Assembly: GCF_003028575.1 (NCBI RefSeq)
Contig: NZ_PYUD01000001.1
Span: 806,001 to 870,000 of the forward strand
Origin: Halomonas urumqiensis
GTDB taxonomy: Bacteria; Pseudomonadota; Gammaproteobacteria; Pseudomonadales; Halomonadaceae
Direction: 5' to 3'
Length of the DNA stretch: 64,000 bases
The notes beneath the pieces were generated by a model, which had not been told where the DNA came from, made no database searches, and saw only the letters and a program-made list of their open reading frames with translations. Positions 9,168 to 17,823 of the stretch are shown here, one piece after another. Position 1 is the stretch's first letter. Every line of letters starts with the position of its first letter. Both the position numbers and the translations under genes were made by a program.

Positions 9168-10250
9168 TCAACGTCGAACTGATGGCACTTCCACATCGAT
9201 GCGCTGCGCAAGGCTGGCAAGGCTGTCGTGCAGAAGTTGCAGCATGTAACCGGGGTTATGAACGTAGGCTCCGGGGTCTTTCTTCGAGAACTGGTAATTG
9301 TAGGCCGCCTTCAGCAGGCGCGGCGTCCAGCTCTGATAGCGGTTGGGGAAGACAGCCTCGTCCGGACTGATTTCCCCGTCGGCATCGGTATCGGCAAAGA
9401 AGTAGGGGAAGGTATCGGCTGAGTAGCCGACCGGTTTGTCCGATACCTCCGCGGCGTAGCGAACGATCGCCTCGCCCAGGTGGGTGCGAAGGGTCTCTAT
9501 CTCACCATGGATGCCTTCGGCGGTATCACCATCGCCATCGAAATCGCCGTGCCGGGTGCGGATCGCCGTGATCTCATCCACGCCGCGATGGCAGCTCAGG
9601 CACGTCTCGGTCGCCACCTTGGTGCTATGTGGTTCATGGCAGGAAGTGCAGGTGCTAGCGCTCGGCACGTGGTCGAAGCGCCCGACATAATCGCGCCCGG
9701 CATACTGGTATCCGCCGCGAACGGACGCGCCATGCAGTGTCGCTGCCGCAACCCCGTAATGGACGTTGATGAAACCAAGCTCGGGGTCGACCGCATCTTC
9801 GTCGAGGCCTTCGACCCGCGCGGCGACAGTGTCGGTGGACGCGCGGCCCTGATGGCAGACCGAACAGACCGCCGACTCGCCCAGCGCCGTGACGCTTGCG
9901 CCCGAAGGAAACGTCACCTCGTCGAGCTCATGTGCAGCAGTCGTGTGACAGGAGGCGCATCCGATCGGCACATTGATCGCCGCCGGGGCATCGACGATGC
10001 CCGCCGGGCTCCCGTCCGCGCCCAGGTAATCGATGAAGCCAGGCTCTGAATGGCAGGCCGCACATTGCGTCGGCACCTCGCCTTCCGCGTTCCAGTGCGT
10101 GAACGAGGGAGACTGGTAGTCGCCGTGCGGAGCCGCGAGCCACGCCTCGACGATCGCGGGGAGCGCCGTATCGTCATCCTGCGCCATGGCGGTGGATGCC
10201 AAGGCGAAAGTCGCAATGATCGCGATGCGTTGGATACCTCGGCGGAACAT
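9168..10250 (-). CDS. Exported pentaheme cytochrome c with EF-hand
   Basis: A 360-residue periplasmic multiheme cytochrome. A signal peptide (cleavage after TAMA) is followed by five CxxCH haem sites: CAACH, CASCH, CSVCH, CTSCH and CLSCH. After the haem domain there is a canonical EF-hand loop (DTDADGEISPDE) preceded by an Asp-rich stretch (DFDGDGDTAEG), which suggests calcium binding. It is divergently transcribed from the flavin/ferric-reductase-type gene at 10368, with a 117-bp shared upstream region; the two may form one electron-transfer route. I do not recognise a named family. It is not NapC- or NrfA-like by haem pattern. Confidence 0.8.
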   Translation of the reverse strand: MFRRGIQRIAIIATFALASTAMAQDDDTALPAIVEAWLAAPHGDYQSPSFTHWNAEGEVPTQCAACHSEPGFIDYLGADGSPAGIVDAPAAINVPIGCASCHTTAAHELDEVTFPSGASVTALGESAVCSVCHQGRASTDTVAARVEGLDEDAVDPELGFINVHYGVAAATLHGASVRGGYQYAGRDYVGRFDHVPSASTCTSCHEPHSTKVATETCLSCHRGVDEITAIRTRHGDFDGDGDTAEGIHGEIETLRTHLGEAIVRYAAEVSDKPVGYSADTFPYFFADTDADGEISPDEAVFPNRYQSWTPRLLKAAYNYQFSKKDPGAYVHNPGYMLQLLHDSLASLAQRIDVEVPSVRR

Positions 10251-10367
10251 GGGTCAGTCCTCCTCGCCAGTGCCCCGTGACGTGCTGACACTGGCACCTG
10301 AGGCACAGCATTCCAAGGGCTTGGTCTATCTTCGATCATAGGCGCGGGATTGATGAAGGGAAACACG

Positions 10368-11843
10368 ATGACGAGCCCCGACGACAGCAGCACCCATGAC
10401 GCCACCACCCGTCACACTATTCGCTTACCGGGTCCCGCGCTTGCGATGTGCTATCTCGGCGTGGTCATGCTGCCACTCGCGGTGGCGCTGTTTGGCCACG
10501 CCGCGCCTTCCGACCGGTGGGAGCGAGCGGCAGCAGCGCTTGGTATGGTCGCTGTCATCGCGATGGCAGTGCAGTTCGTGACGTCGGGACGCTTCAACAT
10601 CGTCTCGCGCCATCTCGGCATCGACAGGGTCATGGCCTTCCACAAGATTGCGGCGTGGTGGCTGCTGGTCGCAGTGGTCCTGCATCCTCTCATCTACGTG
10701 CTGCCTACCTGGCTCGAGGCACCGGCGTTGGGGCGTGAGCGGCTGGCGTTCTACCTGAGCTCGCCACATTACCGCAGCGGTGTCGTCGCCTGGGCAGCCT
10801 TCGCGCTGCTGCTGATCACATCACTGCTTCGCGAGCGCCTGCCGTGGCGCTACGAGACCTGGCGGATCACGCACCTGCCGCTTGGTTTCGTGGCGTTGAT
10901 GGGAAGTGTGCACCACGCACTCACGGCTGGCCGGTTCACCGCTGCTTCGGGGTTACCGCCCCTCTGGCTCGCAACAGGCGCCGCCGTCGCGGTGGTAGTC
11001 GGAGTGCTCTATGGCTGGCGTTGGCTCAAGCTGCATCGGCGTCCATGGACGCTCGCCCGTGTCTCGCCCATTGCCGAACGGATGTGGGAGTTACATCTCG
11101 AGCCTGCGCCCGGAACGCCCCCCTTGGTCTATAGCGCCGGACAATTTGTCTGGCTAACCGTCGGGCGGAGACGGTTTCCACTCTTCGACCATCCGTTTTC
11201 GCTCTCCGATAGTCCCCAGGATCCCGGAGTGAAGCTGATTATCAAGGAGGCTGGTGATTTCACGAGCAAGGTGGGCGCCCTGGTGCCCGGCACGCCGGTG
11301 GGGGTCGATGGACCTTTCGGTGAGTTTGTGCTGGAAGGCACCGACGCGGAGGCCGTGATCCTGATCGCGGGTGGTGTCGGCATCGCGCCGATAATGGGGC
11401 TCCTGCGCGACATGGTGGCGAAGGGTGAACGACGTCCCGTCCGGCTCGTCTACGCCGTTGGCGACCCCGCGAACTTCGCCTGCCTCGACGAGATCGATGC
11501 AGCCCGCGCGAGGCTCGATCTACACGTGCTCCTGCTTTCCGAGACCCCCGCTCCCGGCTATGGCGGCGAGATTGGTCTGCTCGACCGGGATCGTCTCCCC
11601 TCCCTCCTCGAAGGGCTCGATCCGGTGCAGTCAGTAGTGCTTATGTGCGGTCCCGGCGGGATGGTCACGGCCGTCTCGGACGCGCTCCTCGACGCTGGCA
11701 TGCCGATGCATCGCATCATCTACGAGCGCTTTGACTACGCCGCCGGCCCATCACGACTGGATCGCCGCCGCACCCGCCGCTTAGCCGCCATTGGCGGCGG
11801 TCTTGCTGTGGGGGTAGCGATGTTCGCGTTGGCCACCAGTTGA
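10368..11843 (+). CDS. Ferric-reductase-type membrane flavoprotein (FNR-like)
   Basis: A 491-residue membrane oxidoreductase. The N-terminal half has about six hydrophobic helices with histidines (MAFHKIAAWWLLVAVVLHP, ITHLPLGFVALMGSVHHA) typical of the ferric-reductase/NOX haem-b domain. The C-terminal half is a ferredoxin-NADP-reductase module: FAD motif HPFSLSD, phosphate loop GGVGIAPIMG, and a CGPGGM C-terminal pyridine-nucleotide motif. It probably passes NAD(P)H electrons across the membrane, perhaps to the divergent pentaheme cytochrome. I chose ATG 10368 with GAAGGG seven bases upstream; TTG 10350 and ATG 10353 are in frame but poorly placed. Confidence 0.85.
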   Translation: MTSPDDSSTHDATTRHTIRLPGPALAMCYLGVVMLPLAVALFGHAAPSDRWERAAAALGMVAVIAMAVQFVTSGRFNIVSRHLGIDRVMAFHKIAAWWLLVAVVLHPLIYVLPTWLEAPALGRERLAFYLSSPHYRSGVVAWAAFALLLITSLLRERLPWRYETWRITHLPLGFVALMGSVHHALTAGRFTAASGLPPLWLATGAAVAVVVGVLYGWRWLKLHRRPWTLARVSPIAERMWELHLEPAPGTPPLVYSAGQFVWLTVGRRRFPLFDHPFSLSDSPQDPGVKLIIKEAGDFTSKVGALVPGTPVGVDGPFGEFVLEGTDAEAVILIAGGVGIAPIMGLLRDMVAKGERRPVRLVYAVGDPANFACLDEIDAARARLDLHVLLLSETPAPGYGGEIGLLDRDRLPSLLEGLDPVQSVVLMCGPGGMVTAVSDALLDAGMPMHRIIYERFDYAAGPSRLDRRRTRRLAAIGGGLAVGVAMFALATS

Positions 11844-11979
11844 GCCGTGCCGAACGCGCGCTACACGGATGGCCACACGCATAGACATCAAACGGCATAA
11901 ACAAGCGATGAGAACACCGACAATTCGTTCCGATATCCAGGCAGCCCCTAAAAGCAACAGCGATAGCGAGCATGCCCGG

Positions 11980-14900
11980 TCATGGGCAGACGATGCGCGT
12001 ATGGCTGGTGCCGTTGCCAAGCGGCTCCACCTGGATCTGCACCGGGATGCGTTCGTGCATCTCCTGCACGTGGGAGATGACCCCCACACGCCGGCCAAGC
12101 GCCTGCAGGCCGTCCAGGGCATCCATGGCCAGTGCCAGGGATTCGGGGTCTAGGCTGCCGAAGCCTTCGTCGATGAACAGCGATTCAATCACCAGCTCTC
12201 CCGATGCCATGGACGCGAGCCCCAGTGCCAGGGCCAGCGAGACCAGGAAGGTCTCGCCACCTGAGAGCGAGTGCACCGAGCGCTGTTCATCTGCCATGTC
12301 GGTGTCCACTACCAGCAGGCCCAGCGGGCTTCCGCCGCGTCTTAGCCGGTAGCGGCGACTCAGCCCGCTCAGGTGAACGTTGGCGTGTTCGAGCAGCTGT
12401 TCGAGGTTGTAGGCCTGGGCGATACGCCGGAACAGCTTGCCGTCGGCGGAGCCGATCAGCTCACTGATTTGCCCCCAGCGGCGATAGTCGGCGCGGGCGG
12501 TGTCGAGTTCGGCTTGGCCTTCTCGCCGGCGCGCGCGCTTGCGCTCGTCGTCGCTCAGCGCGAAGGCGGTGTCGTCGCGGGCACGCTGGGCCTCTTCAAG
12601 CGTCGGCTCGAGGGCGTTGCGTTCGCTGGCAAGCGCCTCTCGGCCCTCGCGGATCGCTTGATCGGCGCGATCTCCCAGCAGCGCTTGTTCACTTCGAGCG
12701 TCGGCATGGCCGTCGACCGGTGTCATTTCTCGGCGGTGTGCGAGCAGTGCCTGGCGGCGCTCTGCAAGGGTGGCTTCGGCTTGCTGGCGTGCCTGCTCGG
12801 CGGCGTTCAGCTGTTGTTCCTGGCGCTTGGCGTCTTCGTCGGGCTGCTCAAGTAGCCGCTCGAGCGTGGCATCACTCAGCTTGGGGTTGGCCTGGCGCCA
12901 CTCGGAAAGCGTCTGGGAAAGGGTCTCGTACTCACGCTGCAATTCGCTCAAGCGCTGGCGCTGATGGTCGCGCTGCTGCGTGAGGCGTTGGAGTTCCTGG
13001 CATGCTGCGTTGTACTTCGCCAAGGCGTTATCGCGTGCCTGATAGGCGGTCGTTTGTGTCTCGTCGAGGTGCTGTTGCCAGGCATCCGGTGAAGCGTGCT
13101 GGCCAAGCTGGGCCTTGAGTCGGCTGCCCAGTGCGTCGCGCTGGGCCTTGAGCGGCGGAAGCTGTTCGGCCAGTTCGCCAAGCGCCTTGTCGACACCTTC
13201 GCGACGAGTCTCGTACCGCGCCAGGCGTGTCGCGTCCTCCTGCAGGGCGCGCTTGAGCGGCTCGATCTGTTGCTCGGCCTGGCTGAGCTCACTCAGCCGT
13301 TTTTGATGATGCGATCGGCTTGCCTTGCTCTGCTCGGCCTGGTCGGCCAGCCAGGTGTCGCGCTCGGCGCCGTCGATATCGGTGAGTTCGCCATGTAGCG
13401 GGTGGTTCTCCAGGGCCAGACGGGCATCCTGAGACTGCTGCTCGGCGGATTGGGCCTCCTGGCGAGCTTGCTTGAGCGCGGCTTCAAGTGCGCTGTATTC
13501 ACTGAATAGCCGGTCGCGTTGCTGCTGGGCAGAGTCGAGTGCGTCGCGCGCCTCCTTGAGCTGGCGTTCTTCTTCCTGCTGCTGGGCGGCCAGTTGATGG
13601 GCCTCGGGCGTGGCTGGTGGCCGATGGCGCCAGGGATGGTCGAGACTGCCGCAGACAGGGCAGGGTTCGCCGTCTGCCAGTCCATCACGCAAGGCGGCAA
13701 CACTTTCACTGCGCACCGCTCGGCCACGTTCGATCACGGTGTTGACGGTTTGATGGTGCCCGCGCGCCTTCTCGAGTTGGCTCCTGGCCTGCTGGCCTTG
13801 CTTCAGGAGTGTGGCCAGCCGTGGCTCATCCTGTTGTATCCGGTCGACCAGGCGCCGGTGATGGTCGACGGCCCGACGGTATTGCTGCCAGCGGCTGCTG
13901 AGCTCGTCAAGAGCCAGCTGGCGTTGTGCGGCCTGGTCGAAGGCCCGTTGGGAAGCCTGCCGGGCTTCCTCGAGCTGGGAATGATCGCCCATCAACTGTG
14001 CCAGGGTGGCCTGCCAGTCATCGTGTTGTTGGCGGCGTCGTTGATGCTCGGCGCGGGCCTGCTGGTGTTCGGCATCCAGTTCGCCACGCTGTTTTTTGAG
14101 GTCGGCCTGGGTCCTTTCCTGCTGGGCCACCTGGTGTTCGAGATGGGCCAGATCCGCCGCCTGTTGACGGGCCTCGCGCAGCGCGGGTTCGGCGTGCTGG
14201 CGAGCTTGCCGTGCGGCTTCCATGGCCTGTTCTGCCGCCTCGTGAGCCTGTCGGTGCTGTGCCTGAGTCGCCTCGGCCTGCTTGAGCGCATCCAGGGTCC
14301 GGGTTTGCTTGTCTTGCTGCCGGGCGATGTCGTCGGGCAGCGAGGCCTGGCGGGTCAGGCGGTGGCGCTGTGGCAGAATCACCCGGCGCCACTCGCGATC
14401 GGCACGAGCCTGTTCCATGGCCTGCCAGTCCATGTCGGCCTGGCGTTGTTGGTGGCGCCCTTCGTCGAGGGCGTGGCGGAGACGCGCGTCGGTATCGTGC
14501 CAGCGTTGGCGCGCTTCGAGCCTGGCCTGCTGCTGTTGCAGATCGGTCAGGGCCTGACGGGCGCTCTCGGCCTGTCGTTCGAGTTCGCGGCGGGTCTCGG
14601 ACTCGGCGGGCAGGTCATCGGCGAGCTTGGCTTCCAATGCGTCCACGGCCTTCTTGGCTTCGCTTGCGCGGCGATAGGCGGCGATGGATATCTCGGAATA
14701 TTCGGCGGTGCCCGTCAGTCGTTCCAGCAGGTCGCTGCGCTCATTGTCGTCGGCCTTGAGGAAGGCGGCGAACTCGCTCTGGGCCAGCAGCACGGCACGG
14801 GTGAACTGGTCGAAGTTCAGGCCGAGCACGTCGGGTAGCAGGCGGTCGAACTCGCGTTTCTGAGTGGTCAGCAGGCGGTCGGCATCGAGGTCGCGCAATG

Positions 14901-15294
14901 ACTGTTCCACTGCCTGAAGCCGCCCTTGAGCCTTCTCGCGGGCGCGGCGCACCGCCCAGCGGGCGCAGTAGCGGCGACCATCACGACCGAGGAAATCGAC
15001 CTCGGCATGGCCACTGGCAGTGCCTCGCCTAAGCAAGGTACGTGGATCGGCGGTACTGAGTGTTTCGCCTTCCACATCGGGGAGCGGCGCATCGCGGCCG
15101 GGCGCCTGGCGAAGCCTGGGGGTGTTGCCGTACAAGGCCAGGCACAGGGCGTCGAGCAGGGTGCTCTTGCCGGCGCCAGTGGGCCCGGTAATGGCGAACA
15201 GGCCAGCCTCGCGCAGTGGGGATTCGGTGAAGTCGAGCTCCAGCGGACCGGGCAGCGAGGCCAGGTTGGCAAGACGCAGCGAGAGAATCTTCAT
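11980..15294 (-). CDS. sbcC: SbcC, ATPase subunit of the SbcCD nuclease
   Basis: A 1104-residue SMC/Rad50-type ATPase of the SbcCD hairpin nuclease. Walker A is GPTGAGKST near residue 37. Long Gln/Arg/Glu-rich coiled coils flank the zinc hook CPVCG (about residue 529). The C-terminal ABC signature SLSGGETFLVSLALALGL, Walker B (LFIDEGFGSLD) and the His switch region (ISHVQEM) complete the ATPase head. The length matches the family. The start overlaps the sbcD stop by 4 bp, and the order sbcD-sbcC is usual. A 136-bp gap to the convergent flavoprotein gene shows nothing recognisable. Confidence 0.97.
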   Translation of the reverse strand: MKILSLRLANLASLPGPLELDFTESPLREAGLFAITGPTGAGKSTLLDALCLALYGNTPRLRQAPGRDAPLPDVEGETLSTADPRTLLRRGTASGHAEVDFLGRDGRRYCARWAVRRAREKAQGRLQAVEQSLRDLDADRLLTTQKREFDRLLPDVLGLNFDQFTRAVLLAQSEFAAFLKADDNERSDLLERLTGTAEYSEISIAAYRRASEAKKAVDALEAKLADDLPAESETRRELERQAESARQALTDLQQQQARLEARQRWHDTDARLRHALDEGRHQQRQADMDWQAMEQARADREWRRVILPQRHRLTRQASLPDDIARQQDKQTRTLDALKQAEATQAQHRQAHEAAEQAMEAARQARQHAEPALREARQQAADLAHLEHQVAQQERTQADLKKQRGELDAEHQQARAEHQRRRQQHDDWQATLAQLMGDHSQLEEARQASQRAFDQAAQRQLALDELSSRWQQYRRAVDHHRRLVDRIQQDEPRLATLLKQGQQARSQLEKARGHHQTVNTVIERGRAVRSESVAALRDGLADGEPCPVCGSLDHPWRHRPPATPEAHQLAAQQQEEERQLKEARDALDSAQQQRDRLFSEYSALEAALKQARQEAQSAEQQSQDARLALENHPLHGELTDIDGAERDTWLADQAEQSKASRSHHQKRLSELSQAEQQIEPLKRALQEDATRLARYETRREGVDKALGELAEQLPPLKAQRDALGSRLKAQLGQHASPDAWQQHLDETQTTAYQARDNALAKYNAACQELQRLTQQRDHQRQRLSELQREYETLSQTLSEWRQANPKLSDATLERLLEQPDEDAKRQEQQLNAAEQARQQAEATLAERRQALLAHRREMTPVDGHADARSEQALLGDRADQAIREGREALASERNALEPTLEEAQRARDDTAFALSDDERKRARRREGQAELDTARADYRRWGQISELIGSADGKLFRRIAQAYNLEQLLEHANVHLSGLSRRYRLRRGGSPLGLLVVDTDMADEQRSVHSLSGGETFLVSLALALGLASMASGELVIESLFIDEGFGSLDPESLALAMDALDGLQALGRRVGVISHVQEMHERIPVQIQVEPLGNGTSHTRIVCP

Positions 15295-16595
15295 GGGTGA
15301 GACTCCGCTCGGGCATCATCCGTGGCGTCGCTGTCCAGCACCTGCTGTTGCAGTTGGTTGAAATCCGCCATCACATCGGGGCCTGGCGGCTCGCCCCAGT
15401 GTGCCTTCCAGGTCAGCTCGAACAGCCGCTGTGGGCCCATTTCTTCAAGGGTGACACGTGTCTTGGGAGCCTCTCTGTCGATATCCGGCAAGCGGCGTGT
15501 GAGACGCAGCAAGCGCATGGCCTTTCCGTCCAGGGCCGCTTCGACGCGGGCACGAAGATCCGGCACCGGGGCGTCGAGCATCACGCTGACCTGAAGCCAC
15601 GGCCAGCGTTCACGCGGCAGTGCCGGGTCGTCCTCCAGCGCCGCGAGGCTGGCCAGTACCGCATCGAGTGGTGCCGGGCCGATGCGCTGCATGGCCACCG
15701 GGCGTGGCACCGGGATCGTCTCGGTACCGTGCAGCGCATCACCCGACAGCCGGACTTCCACCACTTGGTGTGGATAGTCAACCTCGCTGAAGTCCAGCGG
15801 CAGAGGGCTGCCGCTGTAGCGAATACGTGGCTCGCCGACCTGCTGGGCACGGTGCAGGTGGCCGAGTGCCACGTAGGCGATCTCGGCGGGAAACAGGCCA
15901 GCCGAGATCGATTCTTCTCCGCCGATCACGATCGGGCGTTCACTTGATTCGGAGACTTGCGCGCCATGCAGATGGGCATGGCTCATCGCCACTAGTGCCT
16001 GGCCTGGCTCGCGGCGCTCCCGCGCGGCGGCGAACAGCTGTTGATGCACATGAGTGATACCCTCGACATACTCATTGCGGGGCGTTTTTGCGCTCTCGGC
16101 ACTTTCCTCTTGGTCGCCTGGCTTGCCGCCGAGGTGATGCCCGGTGACCTCCGCAGGGCGCAGAAAGGGCAGTGCCAGGCACCAGGCGCGGGTCTGGGCG
16201 TCACTGTCGGTGAGCGGCACCAGCAACCGTTCGGCATCCAGTTGGCCGTCATCGAGCCAGTTGACCCGACCTAGTGCATGGGTGCCCAGGCGACGCATCA
16301 AAGGTGCGGGTAGTTCGATGCGGTTGCCGCTGTCGTGGTTGCCGGCGATCATCACGATATCGAGCTTGGGCAGGCGCTCATGGGCGGTAACGATGAAGTC
16401 GTACAACAGCTCCTGGGCGCGCAACGAGGGATTGACCACATCGAAGATATCTCCTGCCACCAGCAGCGCATCGGCGTCGCGCTCGACCAGTGTCTCGAGC
16501 AGCCAGTCGAGGAAGGCGCGGTGTTCGGTATGGCGCTCCTGGCCGTGGAAGCTCTGCCCCAGGTGCCAGTCGGCGGTGTGGATCAGTGTCAGCAT
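15291..16595 (-). CDS. sbcD: SbcD, nuclease subunit of the SbcCD nuclease
   Basis: A 434-residue Mre11-type Mn-dependent nuclease that works with SbcC to open DNA hairpins and process ends. The calcineurin-like phosphoesterase motifs are present: HTADWHLG, VAGDIFDVVNPS, IAGNHDSGNR, MSHAHLHG and ALGHLHRAQ. The C-terminal domain contains the usual SbcD capping region. The start ATG at 16595 gives the standard N-terminus MLTLIHTADWHLG. It is the first gene of the sbcDC operon and is divergent from nfi, with a 75-bp intergenic space. Confidence 0.96.
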   Translation of the reverse strand: MLTLIHTADWHLGQSFHGQERHTEHRAFLDWLLETLVERDADALLVAGDIFDVVNPSLRAQELLYDFIVTAHERLPKLDIVMIAGNHDSGNRIELPAPLMRRLGTHALGRVNWLDDGQLDAERLLVPLTDSDAQTRAWCLALPFLRPAEVTGHHLGGKPGDQEESAESAKTPRNEYVEGITHVHQQLFAAARERREPGQALVAMSHAHLHGAQVSESSERPIVIGGEESISAGLFPAEIAYVALGHLHRAQQVGEPRIRYSGSPLPLDFSEVDYPHQVVEVRLSGDALHGTETIPVPRPVAMQRIGPAPLDAVLASLAALEDDPALPRERWPWLQVSVMLDAPVPDLRARVEAALDGKAMRLLRLTRRLPDIDREAPKTRVTLEEMGPQRLFELTWKAHWGEPPGPDVMADFNQLQQQVLDSDATDDARAESHP

Positions 16596-16670
16596 CGGCC
16601 CCTCGGTCGCTCATCACGCGGCAAAAGCCGTAGTCTAACCCGAGTGCAGGCCATGAATCAGGAAGCCCGA

Positions 16671-17396
16671 ATGTCCAAGCCTCCCTTGCATGACTGGGAC
16701 CTCGCGCCGAAAGCGGCCATTGAATTGCAGAAGCACCTGGCAAGCGGGGTGGAGCTGGAGGATCGCCTCGACACGGTTCGTCATATCGCCGGGGTGGATA
16801 TCGGTTTCGAGGCCGGTGGCGAGATCACCCGCGCGGCGGTGGTAGTACTGGCCTGGCCGCCAAGCGGAAGCGGCGAGTTCGAGGTGGTTGAGCAGGTGGT
16901 GCATCGCGAGCCAACGCGGATGCCCTATATACCCGGGCTGTTGTCGTTTCGCGAGGTACCTGCGGCCCTGGCTGCCTTCGATGAGCTGTCAACGACGCCA
17001 CAACTGGTGATGGTCGATGGTCAGGGCATCGCTCATCTCCGACGCTTCGGTGTGGCGTCGCACCTGGGCCTGTGGCTGGATCTGCCGACTATCGGCATTG
17101 CCAAGTCACGGCTATGCGGGCGTCACGCCGAGCCTGGCAACGAGCGGGGCGACTGGGTGCCTCTGGTGCACAATGACGAGACCATCGGTGCCGTGCTGCG
17201 CTCCCGCGCCCAGGTCAATCCGGTGTTCGTCTCGCCCGGTCACCGCCTCTGCCTGTCATCCGCGCTTGAGTGGGTGGTGGCCTGCCTGGGGCGTACCAAG
17301 CTGCCGGAACCGACCCGGCTGGCGGATCGCCTGGCATCACAAAAGGCGTCACAAAAAGGATTTGATGGACCGCGAGGGCGAAGCGGTAGCCCGTGA
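16671..17396 (+). CDS. nfi: Endonuclease V (deoxyinosine 3'-endonuclease)
   Basis: A 241-residue repair enzyme that nicks DNA near deoxyinosine. Family motifs are clear: IAGVDIGFE (catalytic Asp), MPYIPGLLSFRE, VDGQGIAHLRRFG and TIGIAKSRL. ATG 16671 is preceded by AGGA at 16660-16663; the in-frame ATG 16653 would add six residues. The C-terminus looks altered. After the family domain comes a repeated ASQKASQK, encoded by a 12-bp tandem duplication, and then a GFDGPRGRSGSP tail. The tail bases overlap the remnant of a response-regulator gene read in another frame, so the original 3' end was probably lost in a rearrangement. Confidence 0.92.
   Translation: MSKPPLHDWDLAPKAAIELQKHLASGVELEDRLDTVRHIAGVDIGFEAGGEITRAAVVVLAWPPSGSGEFEVVEQVVHREPTRMPYIPGLLSFREVPAALAAFDELSTTPQLVMVDGQGIAHLRRFGVASHLGLWLDLPTIGIAKSRLCGRHAEPGNERGDWVPLVHNDETIGAVLRSRAQVNPVFVSPGHRLCLSSALEWVVACLGRTKLPEPTRLADRLASQKASQKGFDGPRGRSGSP
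17334..17357 (+). repeat. 12-bp tandem duplication in the nfi 3' end
   Basis: Two near-identical 12-bp units (GCATCACAAAAG, GCGTCACAAAAA) keep the frame and give ASQK twice at the end of endonuclease V. Confidence 0.6.
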
Positions 17397-17571
17397 GCGG
17401 CTTTCAGCGAGGTGTGGGGCAGCCATTACACGGGATTCAGCAACAAGGTCGATGCCGCGGGGCGTGGGGCTCAGGCGCAAGCTCGGCGAGGATGCCGGCC
17501 GCATCGAAACGGTGGCCGGGGTTGGCTATCGCTATCGGCGCGTCAGCCACAGCGAGGGCGGGAGACGATGA
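17341..17571 (+). pseudogene. Remnant of an OmpR-family response regulator (DNA-binding domain), frameshifted
   Basis: Only the C-terminal winged-helix part of a two-component response regulator is left. Read in frame from 17362 it gives LMDREGEAVARERL. One base is then missing near 17404, and the next frame reads SEVWGSHYTGFSNKVD (17406-17453). One extra base near 17454-17469 returns to the first frame: LRRKLGEDAGRIETVAGVGY, then a stop at 17569-17571. The order and spacing match the wHTH of QseB/TctD-like regulators. The receiver domain is absent; nfi occupies that space. An ATG overlapping the stop opens about 14 codons (MIAPAQQHAVRPSG), as a partner sensor kinase often would, before homology to anything is lost. 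Confidence 0.75.
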
Positions 17572-17610
17572 TCGCGCCTGCGCAACAGCATGCCGTCAGG
17601 CCGAGCGGAG

Positions 17611-17823
17611 TCAATCATCGTCCAGCGCCTTGATGACACGCGCCGGGTTGCCGACAGCGACGACGTTGGCGGGGATGTCCTTGGTCACGACGGCGCCCGC
17701 GCCAATCACGCTGTTCTCGCCGATGGTGACGCCAGCGAGCACGATGACACCTCCGCCCAGCCAGACATTATCCTCGATGGTAATGGGTTCACCCGCCAGC
17801 ATTCTTTCCTTTGCGGTGCTCAT
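17611..17823 (-). pseudogene. Internally deleted maltose/galactoside O-acetyltransferase (Maa-like)
   Basis: A 70-codon open frame joins the very start of a maltose O-acetyltransferase ([12 protein letters not shown]) directly to its C-terminal left-handed beta-helix ([47 protein letters not shown]). Full-length family members are about 185 residues, so roughly 110-115 central residues, including the catalytic His region, are missing without a frameshift. The product could fold only as a stub and is presumably inactive. It lies immediately beside the response-regulator remnant, and its first 35 bp overlap the end of the MocR gene on the same strand. Confidence 0.8.

Noticed and set aside
13519-14838. 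A 439-codon open frame on the plus strand
   Set aside because: It is the antisense of the sbcC coiled-coil region; the hydrophobic Leu/Val/Gly composition is what Gln/Glu/Ala-rich codons give on the opposite strand.
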